64,000 nt of DNA, from the NCBI GenBank assembly GCA_963722585.1, contig CAVRNU010000016.1, forward strand, positions 3,491 to 67,490, in the 5' to 3' direction. Shown here in pieces: positions 9,854-19,116 of this stretch; within the stretch, counting starts at the first letter, position 1; each line of letters begins with the position of its first letter. The notes under the pieces are model-generated. The model searched no databases. It was not told the origin of the DNA and saw only the letters and a list, made by a program, of their open reading frames with translations. The translations under genes were made by a program, and so were the position numbers. The stretch is from KBS-96 sp963722585. Its GTDB lineage: Bacteria; Acidobacteriota; Terriglobia; Bryobacterales; Bryobacteraceae.

Positions 9854-11471
9854 TCAGGCGGCGAGGAGATCGAGAATCTGTTGAATCGATCGGTCAGCTT
9901 TGCGATAAGCGGTTTCGATCCTGGTGGCGGGTTTGAGTTCTGGTTGCGGTGGCGAGTTAAACAGACTGTTGGCGAGGGGTCCGCATACGCGTTTGTGAAA
10001 GAGGACGAACAGGAGCGCAGCCTTGTTACCTTTCGGCGTGAGCCGGTAAGCGTAGCGCTTGCCGTCACGTTCGATAAGGCCGTGCGCCTTCATTTTGCGG
10101 ATGTCGTAGCGGAGTTGGGTAAGGGTGTAGTTGCTGGCTTTGAGGCCGAATGCGGCGAGGATGGCCTCGTGAATCTGCGCCGTGCGCCAACCGCCGATCT
10201 TGGTTCCGGCGTGTAGGAGCACTTCCATCAGGCGGATGATGCGGGTGTCGTGGATCTTAATGCCGGGCACGCGACTACGGCTGGAGGCGATGGGCAAGGC
10301 CATGCGCTGAAACAGTGGGAAATCGACATGGACGTTGAGCGCTTCGGCCTCGAAGGCCGCGAATCGGTCGGTGACGGCGGCTAGTTTGCGACGGACCGCG
10401 TCCAGATTCTGCAGAGACTTCTTCAGCCCGAAGTCCTTGAGATTATTGCTCAATGCTTCCAGGCGGAGAAAGGTAGTGAATTTTTCGTACATGCGCAGGA
10501 CGGCATTCCGGCCGCAGGCGCGGAAGACATGATGTCCATGTTCCATCTGGTCGAGCACGCTCTGCAGTTTGCCGCGTAATTTCTTATTGATCCGGAAACC
10601 AAAGATCTGGGTGATCTTGTGGGGCGTCAGGCGCAGCAGACCAAGATCGCAGGATCGTTCGAACAGTTTGTGGATGGGAAAGTTGCGGCGGAAGACGAGA
10701 TTCCGGCAGTACTCGACCTGTTGAATCGAATAGTGGCGCTTGAGGTGGATCACCTGTCGATCCGCTTTGGAGAACTTCGGCCCTACGATCAGAGTCCAGT
10801 AATCGAGGCGCTTGTGGATGAGATCAGCACTCAAGCGGTCGGCGGCGGCCTGGAGGGCCGCAGGATTCTGAGACCCCCACGAAAGCATTGTCGTCCTTGC
10901 GGAAGGCAACTCTGTGGCGCAGCAGTTCCCGGTCGATGTAATGATGGCCGTTCAGATAATACGTGATCTGGAACGGCAGGAAGGAACCCACGCACATCGC
11001 TATGGGGCCCAGCACTTCATCGCGGATGTAGAAGTAATAGTGGGTGTAGCGGCAGCGCTGTCGAGCAATGATTCGGTAGTTCGGATCATCCACCGGATAG
11101 CGTGGCACGGTGGAGCGGAAGGATGGCCCCACCTCCATGCTCTTCAGAATGAAATAGACGCCGAAGCGATTGTGGCGCTCCATGCGCCGCAGATGCGAGC
11201 GGACGTAATCCTCCTTCCGCACGCCCTTTTCTGCCCACTCGATCGGAATCCGCTGGTTACGGGCGAAGGCATCCACCCAACGGTTGTACTCGCCGGTGCG
11301 CTGGCGCAGAACGTCCTTGGTGATCACGCTCGCGTGATGGAGGTCGCGGAAGAAATAAACGATGTTCTCCGGCCGCGTTAGCAGTGGCAGGTGGCCCAGA
11401 ATGACAATGCGGTCGAAACAGTGATATACAAAAGCCAGCAGGCTGCCAAACAGCTTGGTGAAGGTATCCAC
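9854..11471 (-). pseudogene. Large protein of the 1.84-kb element, unknown family (one frameshift)
   Basis: About 540 residues when two frames are joined at a five-G run near 10873-10880 (RKDDNAFV continuing as GSQNPAALQAAADRL). The start is GTG at 11471 with GAGGAGG a few bases upstream. The N-terminal third is aromatic-rich and basic (HYYFYIRDEVLGP, FLPFQITYYLNGHHYIDR). The C-terminal part (near residues 430-500) looks like a winged helix: YTLTQLRYDIRKMKAHGLIER then YAYRLTPKG. I see no DDE triad, HUH motif or serine/tyrosine recombinase signature. As the only gene of an inserted element it may be the recombinase, but that is inference. Confidence 0.55.
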
Positions 11472-11529
11472 CGGTCCTCCTCGATCGTTCTTGCGTTGAC
11501 AACAAGATGATCGTGCCGAGGACCGGTGG
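11468..11529 (-). promoter_or_regulatory. Stem-loop covering the start of the element gene
   Basis: Perfect 12-bp inverted repeat: CCACCGGTCCTC (11468-11479) and GAGGACCGGTGG (11518-11529), 38 bases apart. The GTG start (11469-11471) and part of the GAGGAGG ribosome site lie in the downstream arm of the transcript, so the stem would hide translation initiation. Confidence 0.55.
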
Positions 11530-11656
11530 AAATCAAATGCCGGGCACGGCTGACTGGACTACAAGATTCCAAGGGAAGAAAGGGTTCCCAAGGGAAAGAA
11601 ACCGCAGGTGTCGTTCCCTTGGATTGGCGGCTCAACAAAATTTCAAATATCTTTGG

Positions 11657-11857
11657 GTAGTTCTAGAGATGGGTCCACGCCATAAACGTGTTGGACCTGC
11701 GAGGAATAAAAAGGCAAATTCAACCGGAGCCGATACCAACCTCTAATACTTCGCCGCAAGCGTTGGGAATCGAAGCTGCACGAAGGCGAGTGGTTTCCTT
11801 GTTCCTCATCGCAAATTCGATGATGTGAGGCACAACGTATTTCTTGTAAAAACCCAT
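11657..11857 (-). pseudogene. SAM-dependent methyltransferase, N-terminal part
   Basis: The ATG at 11857 opens MGFYKKYVVPHIIEFAMRN, then GEVLEVGIGSG (SAM-binding motif I), then, after a one-base deletion near 11727 (GGTTGAAT where GGTTTGAAT is expected), NLPFYSSQVQHVYGVDPSLE. This is the missing first half of the methyltransferase at 9383-9818. The join falls inside the acidic loop after motif I. Confidence 0.78.
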
Positions 11858-11896
11858 GGAATCAAATAGCGATTCAATCTGCCGGCCGGTGCCGCG

Positions 11897-13078
11897 TCAG
11901 TAGATAATGATGAACCCGCCGGGTTTTGCAACGACGGCGCCAAAACTCCATCCCGGCACGCCGACCGCGGTCCCCTTGCCGCCGATCAGCTTTCCGCTCG
12001 CATCGTAGAATCGCCACGCGAGCGAGCCGCCGCGCGCCCATCCAGTGCCTTCTGTCCATGCCATCAGCGTGTCGCCATGTGGTGATATTGCGATGCGCGG
12101 GTGCTTGTGGCCTTTGCTGTCTCCGGATGCGCTCACAGGAGCGGCATTTATATCTTCTAGATTTTCAAAATAGACTTGCCCGCCTGTTTCCCAAGCTCCT
12201 TCGATTTTGCCAGCGGCTTCGGAAAAAGCCATGCTGCTCATCGGGCATGCATTGATTTCCCATGGATGCAGCTTGCGACCCTCGAAGGTCTTGGCGTAAT
12301 CGTGTGAGGTGAGAAGGTAGATATCCCGGTGAACGTCTTCAGTAGCCGATCGATATAGGACTCCTACTGTGCCCCTCGAAGTGGCATACATGGCCATACC
12401 GCAGCACCCACACGCTCCGGTGGGATATTTCCAGGCGGGCTCCTCCGTGGCGAATGTTTTTCCATCGTCGTTCGACCTTGCAATCCGAACTTGTCGTCCC
12501 GCTTCTCCGGCCAGAGCGCCAGGTGCCTTTCCATGCCAGGCTACGTAAACGTGCCCTGCCCAATCGGCTGCTACCGTTCCGCCGCCGTCCAGACCAAAGG
12601 TGCGGGTCATCAAATTGCGTTCTGCTTCGAAAGCAGTGTGCGAGTTATTGAGGCGGCTATAGAGCATTGGTGCGCCGGGTTGTCCCGATTCCGGATTGAG
12701 CGGTCCTTTTGGTTTCGCCTTTGACGATCCATTCCAGGCAACATGAACACGACCGTTCTCGCCGATGGCAATTTGGCCGCCGCGGATCGTTCCCAACGCG
12801 ATGGCGCTTCCCGCCTCACTGTTAACGCGAAGTGGAGCTGACCAAGTGCGGCCTGCATCGGATGATTTCATGTAGTATAGGTCGCCGCCTGCCGGATCTC
12901 CCGAATAGTAAAGCAGGTGAAGCGTACCGCTCCGGTCCATTACCGCCTGCGGTTGAATTCCACTGTTCGGAACGCGAATCAGCGAAATATCCGGATTCCG
13001 CGACATTTCAGATGCGGCAAACGGGACCACACCGCAAAGAGATACCGCCGCACAAAGAGACACTAAGAAAACCTTCAT
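11897..13078 (-). CDS. Exported sialidase-like (BNR repeat) protein
   Basis: About 393 residues with a signal peptide (MKVFLVSLCAAVSLCGVVPFA); the ATG at 13078 is chosen for this, although an in-frame GTG lies 24 bases upstream. Asp-box/BNR motifs typical of six-bladed propellers recur: SSDAGRTWSAP, SNDDGKTFATE and HDYAKTF. A CGCCGMAMY cluster sits mid-protein. Similar proteins are annotated as exo-alpha-sialidase or sialidase-like, often without proven glycosidase activity. Its stop lies 40 bases from the broken methyltransferase start. Its role among metal genes is unknown; the Cys cluster could bind metal. Confidence 0.7.
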   Translation of the reverse strand: MKVFLVSLCAAVSLCGVVPFAASEMSRNPDISLIRVPNSGIQPQAVMDRSGTLHLLYYSGDPAGGDLYYMKSSDAGRTWSAPLRVNSEAGSAIALGTIRGGQIAIGENGRVHVAWNGSSKAKPKGPLNPESGQPGAPMLYSRLNNSHTAFEAERNLMTRTFGLDGGGTVAADWAGHVYVAWHGKAPGALAGEAGRQVRIARSNDDGKTFATEEPAWKYPTGACGCCGMAMYATSRGTVGVLYRSATEDVHRDIYLLTSHDYAKTFEGRKLHPWEINACPMSSMAFSEAAGKIEGAWETGGQVYFENLEDINAAPVSASGDSKGHKHPRIAISPHGDTLMAWTEGTGWARGGSLAWRFYDASGKLIGGKGTAVGVPGWSFGAVVAKPGGFIIIY

Positions 13079-13197
13079 ACTGCAGACAATTCCACCGTAC
13101 ACCGTCTCCGTCGAAGGTTAGCCGGAACACGTAATCGAGCAGATGGTGTAAGACTTCAATAAAGTACCTGGGAGACTCTCTAGAAGGAAAAGTCGAA

Positions 13198-14358
13198 GTG
13201 AATATTGCTGGTGCATTACAACATGCCCTCCTGGTGGCCTTCACGATGGCGTGGGAGATTCTGTGGGCATTGATTCTCGGGTTCGCGCTCTCTGGTGTGA
13301 TTCAGGCCGTTGTCTCAAAAGAAGAGATGGTGCGCTTGCTGCCGGACGATTCCCCGCGATCAATCGTCCGGGCCTCATTCCTGGGTGCGGCATCGTCCTC
13401 CTGCTCGTATGCAGCCGTAGCCTTGGCCCGTTCGATGTTCCGCAAAGGAGCGAATTTCACGGCGGCGATGGCTTTTCAGTTTGCCTCCACCAATCTTGTG
13501 CTGGAACTCGGCATTTTACTCGCCGTGTTGCTAGGCTGGCAGTTCACACTCGCGGAATTTATCGGTGGGCCGATCATGATCATTCTGCTTGTGCTTCTGT
13601 TCAGACTCTTCGTCTCGCCAGAGATTGTCCGTGCGGCAAAAGAGCAGGCTGACAAGGGATTGCAAGGCCGCATGGAGGGACATGCCGAAATGGACATGTC
13701 GCTTCACGAAGGTTCCATCTGGAACCGCATGTTTTCAGACAAAGGAAAAACGGCCATCAGCCATTTTTTCGTCGTGGATTGGGCTTCTACGTGGATTGAC
13801 ATTGTCGGTGGTTTGCTCATTGCGGGAGCGATTGCAGCCTGGGTACCGAAGCAGTTCTGGCAAGCGTTCTTCCTCCAAGGTCATCCTCTTCTCGCAAAGC
13901 TGTGGGGACCCGTAGTTGGCCCTATCGTTGCCGTCATTGCCTTTGTTTGTTCTGTTGGCAACGTGCCGCTGGCGGCAGTCCTGTGGAATGGCGGAATCAG
14001 TTTCGGGGGCGTCGTGGCATTTCTTTTTGCCGACCTCATTGTGTTACCGATCCTTGATATCTATCGCAAATACTACGGCTTCAAAGTAAGCGCCTTGCTA
14101 TTCGTGCTGTTTTACGCCGCGATGACTGGCGCGGCTCTGGTGGTAGATTTCGCTTTCGGACCGCTGCATCTCGTTCCCCAACAAAGGAGTGCTCAGGTGA
14201 TGGAAGGGATTCGATGGAACTATACGAGCGTCCTCAATATCGTATTTCTCGTTTTAGCAGCTTTGTTACTTATCCGCTTTTTCCGGACTGACGGCCCGCA
14301 AATGCTGAAGATGATGAGTTCCTCGGGGCATGAACGGCGACACGCGAGCAGACACTAA
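13198..14358 (+). CDS. Predicted permease (ArsP / DUF318 family)
   Basis: 386 residues with about eight to ten TM segments in two halves linked by a charged cytoplasmic loop (about residues 140-190, EGHAEMDMSLHEGS). Signature half-repeats are ASFLGAASSSCSYAAVALARS and FVCSVGNVPLAAVLW, each with a TM cysteine, as in the PF03773 permeases that include ArsP (trivalent organoarsenical exporter) and SO_0444-like exporters. The start is GTG at 13198 with AAGGA about 10 nt upstream. It is convergent with the Cus operon, ending 15 bases from it. Substrate by context: metal or organometal. Confidence 0.75.
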   Translation: MNIAGALQHALLVAFTMAWEILWALILGFALSGVIQAVVSKEEMVRLLPDDSPRSIVRASFLGAASSSCSYAAVALARSMFRKGANFTAAMAFQFASTNLVLELGILLAVLLGWQFTLAEFIGGPIMIILLVLLFRLFVSPEIVRAAKEQADKGLQGRMEGHAEMDMSLHEGSIWNRMFSDKGKTAISHFFVVDWASTWIDIVGGLLIAGAIAAWVPKQFWQAFFLQGHPLLAKLWGPVVGPIVAVIAFVCSVGNVPLAAVLWNGGISFGGVVAFLFADLIVLPILDIYRKYYGFKVSALLFVLFYAAMTGAALVVDFAFGPLHLVPQQRSAQVMEGIRWNYTSVLNIVFLVLAALLLIRFFRTDGPQMLKMMSSSGHERRHASRH

Positions 14359-14373
14359 CAAGATCGGACGCAC

Positions 14374-17300
14374 TCAGGATTCTGAATCTCGCTCTCCCGA
14401 GCGCTTCAGGGTGCCATGCTTTAGTGCTCGCTCGTTGACGAGTGCAAACAACACGGGCACGAGTATCAAGACATTGATGGTGGAAGTGATCATGCCTCCG
14501 ACGATGGGAGCAGCAATCGGTTTCATGACATCGGAGCCGATGCCCGACTCCCAGAGAATAGGCACCAGGCTGGCAAGAACCGCTGTCACGGTCATCAGTT
14601 TTGGACGGAGCCGCTGCACCGCGCCTTCGATGGCCGCTGCCTCGATATCTTCATGTCTGAGGGGCGTATCTGCCGCGAATCGGTGGTCGAGCGCTTCGTG
14701 CAGATAAACAACCATCACTACAGCGGTCTCGACAGCAATGCCAAAGAGTGCAATGTAACCGACCCACACAGCCACGCTGAAGTTGTACCCGAGCAGCCAT
14801 TGCAGAATCAGCCCGCCGGTCAAGGCATACACAGTCGGAAAAATGAGAATCGCAGCTTCGGTGACGGAATGAAAAACCATGTAGAGCAGCAGGAAAATTA
14901 CAAAGAATACGACAGGCATAATGAGCTTTAGACGTTGTTTGGCACGCTGCTCAAATTCGTATTCTCCGGACCAGCGGAAAGTGTAACCGGCTGGCAGTTT
15001 AAGATACGAGCGTAGTAGCCGGTCTGCTTTCTCAACGAAACCGCCGTAATTGGTCGTATTCAAATCGATGTAAACGTACCCGGTCAACTGCGCATCTTCA
15101 TCGCGAATCATCGCCGGACCGCGCGAAAACGATAATGTTGCCACTTCTCCAATGGGAACCTGTGCGCCCCAAGATGTTGTAATGACAACTCTTTCTAGCT
15201 CATGAATGTCATCACGAAAATCGCGGTTATAGCGAACATCGATGGGGTACCGCTCACGGCCCTCGATATTTTCCGCAATGTTCTCGCCGCCGATTCCCGA
15301 AGAAACGGCGCGCTGTACGTCGGCGATCGTGAATCCATACCGGGCGGCCTCGGCCCGATTGACCTGTATATTCACATAGAAGCCTTGCGCCACGCGCTCA
15401 GCAAAGATCGACCGCATCTCCGGCAGTTTCGAGAGAATCTGCTGCACTTGTGTGCCAACCTGTTGAATGCCGTCGATGCTTGGTCCCTGGATCTTGAGGC
15501 CGACCGGCGTTTTGATGCCGGTCAACTCCATATCCAAGCGGTTCTCGACCGGCATGGTCCAGGTATTCGAAAGCCCGGGAAATTGGAGTTTCTCATCCAT
15601 TTCCCGAACAAGCTTTTCATACGTCATACCCGCCGGCCATTGATTTGTGGGCTTTAACATGATCGTTGTGTCGTACATGTCTAGCGGTGCGTTATCCGTA
15701 GCGCTATCGGAGCGCCCAACCGATCCGAACACGCTTTCCACTTCAGGAAACGACCGGATGATTCTGTCTTGCGCCTGTAACAGCTGTGAGGCTTGCCTGA
15801 TCGAGATTCCCGGGAGAGCGGTCGGCATGTACAACGAGGAGCCCTCATATAAAGGCGGCATGAATTGGCTGCCGATGCGCAAAGCCAACGGCAAAGTCAC
15901 GACCAGGAATGCGAAATTCAGAAGCAGTGTTGTTTTGCGGAAGTGAAGGCAGAGACGAAGAACGGGAAGATAAAGTGCCGTCGTGAGCCGCGAGATCGGG
16001 TTCTCCGATTCGGGCCGCAATCGTCCGCGAATGAAAATCAGCATCAAAACCGGAACAAGCGTAATCGAGAGGATGGAGGAGAACGCAACTGCGAGAGTTT
16101 TCGTCCAGGCCAGCGGGCGAAACATCCGCCCTTCCTGCGCTTCGAGCAAAAACACCGGAACGAAGGACACGACGATAATCAGCAGAGAGAAGAAGAGGGC
16201 CGGGCCGACTTGCTTGGCGGCATCCAGCAGGACCCTCCGGCGTTCCCGCTCGGTGATCGTTGCAGGTTCCTTCCGCTCCGACAGATGCCGGTATCCGTTC
16301 TCGACCATAACGATTGCGGCATCGACCAGCACACCGATTGCCAGCGCCAGGCCGCCCAGCGACATGATGTTGGACGAGACGTGCAGGTAGTACATGGGAA
16401 TGAACGCGGCGACCACCGCAATAGGCAACGTGAGAATGGGAATCAATGCCGAACGGAAATGGAAGAGAAAGACAATGATCACGAGGCTGACGATGACGGC
16501 CTCTTCAAGAAGGTCGCGCTGCAGCGTATGGATCGAGGCCTCGATGAGCCCCGAGCGATCATAACCGGAGACGATTTGAACGCCGGGCGGCAGTGACGGG
16601 GCAAGCTCCGCAATCTTCTTCTTGACGCCGTCAATTACACTCAGCGCATTCATTCCATAGCGCATCACCACGATGCCCGCTACCGTCTCTCCTTCGCCAT
16701 CCCATTCCGCGACACCTCGACGAGTATCCGGTCCGTAGGCAACTGTGCCAAGATCTTTCACGAGAACGGGAACACCATTCTTCGTAGCAACGGGGACAGT
16801 CTGGAGATCGGTCAAGGAGTGTAGATACCCGAGTCCGCGGATCATGTATTCAGCGCCGCTGAGCTCCAGCACGTCGCCGCCAACCTCATTGCTGCTCGCT
16901 TGTACGCGATCGATCACGGTAGACAGGGGAATGTTATAAGCGCGGAGTCTGTCGGGATCGAGCCGAACTTGATATTGGCGGACAAATCCTCCGATACTCG
17001 CCACTTCCGCTACGCCAGGAACCGTCTCGAGCTGATATCGCAGGAACCAATCCTGCAGCGTGCGGAGATCCGCCAGACTATGTCGCTGGCTTTTGTCTAC
17101 GAGCTCATACTCATACACCCAACCTGCTCCGGTAGCATCCGGACCGATCGCCGGGTGGACGTTTGTGGGCAGTTGGCCGGCGATCTGCTGCAAGTACTCG
17201 ATCACCCGTGAACGCGCCCAGTAAAGATCCGTACCATCTTGAAATACGACGAAGACGTAAGAGTCTCCGAACATGGTCTGTGCGCGCACAGCCTTTACAT

Positions 17301-17532
17301 TCGGAGCCGCCAATAGAGCGGTCACAATCGGGTACGTTACTTGATCTTCAATGATGTTTGGAGGCTCTCCTGTCCAGGGCGTGTGAATGATGACCTCGAC
17401 GTCCGAGATATCGGGTAAAGCATCCAACGGAACTCGTTGCAGAGACCAAATACCTGCCAGGACCAAAAACAGAGTTCCTGTAAACACCAGGAAACGATTC
17501 CGGGCACACCAGTCAATCCAGCGGGCAATCAC
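14374..17532 (-). CDS. cusA: Copper/silver RND transporter
   Basis: 1052 residues, the usual size for an HME-RND pump with 12 TM helices and two large periplasmic loops. The TM4 signature is AIGVLVDAAIVMVENGYRHL, the VDAA form of the monovalent-cation (Cu+/Ag+) branch. The periplasmic start of the second half reads FMPPLYEGSSLYMPTALPGIS, matching the CusA Met-rich cleft region. It follows cusB without a gap and is the last gene of cusC-cusB-cusA. It exports Cu(I)/Ag(I) through the CusB-CusC channel. Confidence 0.93.
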   Translation of the reverse strand: MIARWIDWCARNRFLVFTGTLFLVLAGIWSLQRVPLDALPDISDVEVIIHTPWTGEPPNIIEDQVTYPIVTALLAAPNVKAVRAQTMFGDSYVFVVFQDGTDLYWARSRVIEYLQQIAGQLPTNVHPAIGPDATGAGWVYEYELVDKSQRHSLADLRTLQDWFLRYQLETVPGVAEVASIGGFVRQYQVRLDPDRLRAYNIPLSTVIDRVQASSNEVGGDVLELSGAEYMIRGLGYLHSLTDLQTVPVATKNGVPVLVKDLGTVAYGPDTRRGVAEWDGEGETVAGIVVMRYGMNALSVIDGVKKKIAELAPSLPPGVQIVSGYDRSGLIEASIHTLQRDLLEEAVIVSLVIIVFLFHFRSALIPILTLPIAVVAAFIPMYYLHVSSNIMSLGGLALAIGVLVDAAIVMVENGYRHLSERKEPATITERERRRVLLDAAKQVGPALFFSLLIIVVSFVPVFLLEAQEGRMFRPLAWTKTLAVAFSSILSITLVPVLMLIFIRGRLRPESENPISRLTTALYLPVLRLCLHFRKTTLLLNFAFLVVTLPLALRIGSQFMPPLYEGSSLYMPTALPGISIRQASQLLQAQDRIIRSFPEVESVFGSVGRSDSATDNAPLDMYDTTIMLKPTNQWPAGMTYEKLVREMDEKLQFPGLSNTWTMPVENRLDMELTGIKTPVGLKIQGPSIDGIQQVGTQVQQILSKLPEMRSIFAERVAQGFYVNIQVNRAEAARYGFTIADVQRAVSSGIGGENIAENIEGRERYPIDVRYNRDFRDDIHELERVVITTSWGAQVPIGEVATLSFSRGPAMIRDEDAQLTGYVYIDLNTTNYGGFVEKADRLLRSYLKLPAGYTFRWSGEYEFEQRAKQRLKLIMPVVFFVIFLLLYMVFHSVTEAAILIFPTVYALTGGLILQWLLGYNFSVAVWVGYIALFGIAVETAVVMVVYLHEALDHRFAADTPLRHEDIEAAAIEGAVQRLRPKLMTVTAVLASLVPILWESGIGSDVMKPIAAPIVGGMITSTINVLILVPVLFALVNERALKHGTLKRSGERDSES

Positions 17533-19116
17533 TCACATGCCTCCTGTCGCACTCATAGTGAGCTGTTTACTCGCCACGGTCTGCCCGTTCTTCTGTGCCA
17601 CGATGGATACCTGCCAAGTTCCTCCGCTCCCGAGATTTCCCGAGCCTTCATATTGGCCGGCGCCCTTCTCGGCGAGATTCGATACCATTCGCATCGCAGC
17701 CATCCCCATCGCGGGCATGGCCGGCATGAAAAACGTGACGGATACCTGGGCTCCTGTAATCGGCGCTCCACTGCGATCCGTGAGCTTCACGCGGAACGTG
17801 TTACCCCCTTTATGCGGTGGCGAGGGCGCAGTGGAAAATTCGATGTTCGCTTGCGGCGCTTGAGTCGTTGTTCCACCAGTCGCTCCCGCACCAGGGGGAG
17901 GCGGCGCGAACGAGCCCAGCGCGGCTTCTAACTGGCTATCCGAGTCGATCAAAAAGTTTGCCGACGTGACGATCTTTTCCCCGGCTTTGAGTCCCTTCTC
18001 TACGATGAAATCATCGCCAACGCGTTGCCCTAACTGGAGAGGACGTGGTTCTAAATAACCGCCGCCGTGATCCACAAAAGCAATTTGCCGCATCCCTGCC
18101 TCGAGCACGCCCGACGCCGGGATTGCCAGATGCCGGCCCATCGGAATCTTCAGTTGCACGTTGACGAACATTCCGGGCTTCAATTTCAACGCAGGATTCG
18201 AGAAAACAAGGCGGACACGCTGTGTCCGCGTGTTCATGTCGACTTGCGGCCAAAGATAGTCAATGCGTCCGAAGAACGTTTGTCCGGGATAGGCATCCGT
18301 CGTCACTGCGGCCGGCTGCCCAACCGCGAGGCGGCCGGTATCGGATTGGAAGACTTCGGCGTAAACCCAAACTGTAGAGAGGTTGGCGACTGTGTAAAGC
18401 TTTGTTTCGGGCTGCACATACATGTTCGGTAATGCATTTCGTTCCGTGATGTATCCGGTTACCGGGGAATCCACTTCCAGTTCCTGGCGAACGGCACCGG
18501 TCGATTCCAGGTTTGCGATCTCTCGGTCCGGCACTTGCCATTGCTTCAGCCGTTCGCTAGTAGCGCTGAGCAGTGAATTCGCGCCGCCCGTGACACCCGG
18601 CACCGAGCTGTGGGCTAATTCGTCCCGATTTTGTTTTGCAAGGAGATACTCGCGCTCCGTGGTCACCAGATCCGGGCTGTAGATAGCAAAGAGCGGCTGG
18701 CCTTTGCGAATGTATTGGTACGTTGCGTCCGCGAATACTTTTTGGATCCAGCCGGGAAAGCGGAGTTGGACGTAGGCCAGCTTCGTCTCATCCACTTCTA
18801 CGCTCCCCACCGTGCGGATTTCGTCAGCAACGTCGCGGATTTCGACCGTGCCCGTCTGGACACCGATGCTTTGCATGCGCTGCGGCGTGAGTTGAACCGG
18901 AGCGAGAGGTGTCTCGGGAGGAGTGGACGGGGTATTTGCGGCTTTTTGCCGCGTTGTCTCTGCCGCAGACTCACGGGCGGCCATTTGCGGCTGAGCCGCC
19001 ATGTTTGATGGGCGATGTGAGGACCACCATAGATATCCCAGGCCGGCCGCAAGCAGCACGTTGAGACCTACTGCTACGAGAAAAGCACGACGATAATTCT
19101 TCATGGCATCCCTCAT
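17533..19116 (-). CDS. cusB: CusB-type adaptor with C-terminal FixH-like domain
   Basis: 527 residues, longer than most CusB proteins. After an N-terminal anchor the order is the CusB-like barrel (LTPQRMQSIGVQTG), lipoyl segments, beta-barrel and a membrane-proximal domain ending FAPPPPGAG. A proline/threonine linker follows, then about 100 residues (FRVKLTDRSGAPITGAQVSV, FFMPAMPAMGMAAMRM, WQVSIVAQKNG) that look like a FixH/YtkA beta-sandwich with a Met-rich loop suited to Cu(I). The start at 19116 overlaps the cusC stop (ATGA); a second ATG at 19104 with GAGGG in front is possible. Confidence 0.87.
   Translation of the reverse strand: MRDAMKNYRRAFLVAVGLNVLLAAGLGYLWWSSHRPSNMAAQPQMAARESAAETTRQKAANTPSTPPETPLAPVQLTPQRMQSIGVQTGTVEIRDVADEIRTVGSVEVDETKLAYVQLRFPGWIQKVFADATYQYIRKGQPLFAIYSPDLVTTEREYLLAKQNRDELAHSSVPGVTGGANSLLSATSERLKQWQVPDREIANLESTGAVRQELEVDSPVTGYITERNALPNMYVQPETKLYTVANLSTVWVYAEVFQSDTGRLAVGQPAAVTTDAYPGQTFFGRIDYLWPQVDMNTRTQRVRLVFSNPALKLKPGMFVNVQLKIPMGRHLAIPASGVLEAGMRQIAFVDHGGGYLEPRPLQLGQRVGDDFIVEKGLKAGEKIVTSANFLIDSDSQLEAALGSFAPPPPGAGATGGTTTQAPQANIEFSTAPSPPHKGGNTFRVKLTDRSGAPITGAQVSVTFFMPAMPAMGMAAMRMVSNLAEKGAGQYEGSGNLGSGGTWQVSIVAQKNGQTVASKQLTMSATGGM

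Larger units (their letters stand above)
9819..11656 (-). mobile_element. Uncharacterised 1.84-kb insertion element
   Basis: Defined by its insertion into a methyltransferase gene: the two halves lie at 9383-9818 and 11657-11857. Flanks carry GTAGATTCT (9810-9818) and GTAGTTCT (11657-11664), a probable 8-9 bp target duplication that has since gained or lost one base. The element holds one long minus-strand gene (9854-11471) and a ~185-base leader with two stem-loops (11468-11529; CCAAGGGAA at 11569-11577 with TTCCCTTGG at 11614-11622). I see no clear terminal inverted repeats. It matches no IS family I can name. Confidence 0.6.
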
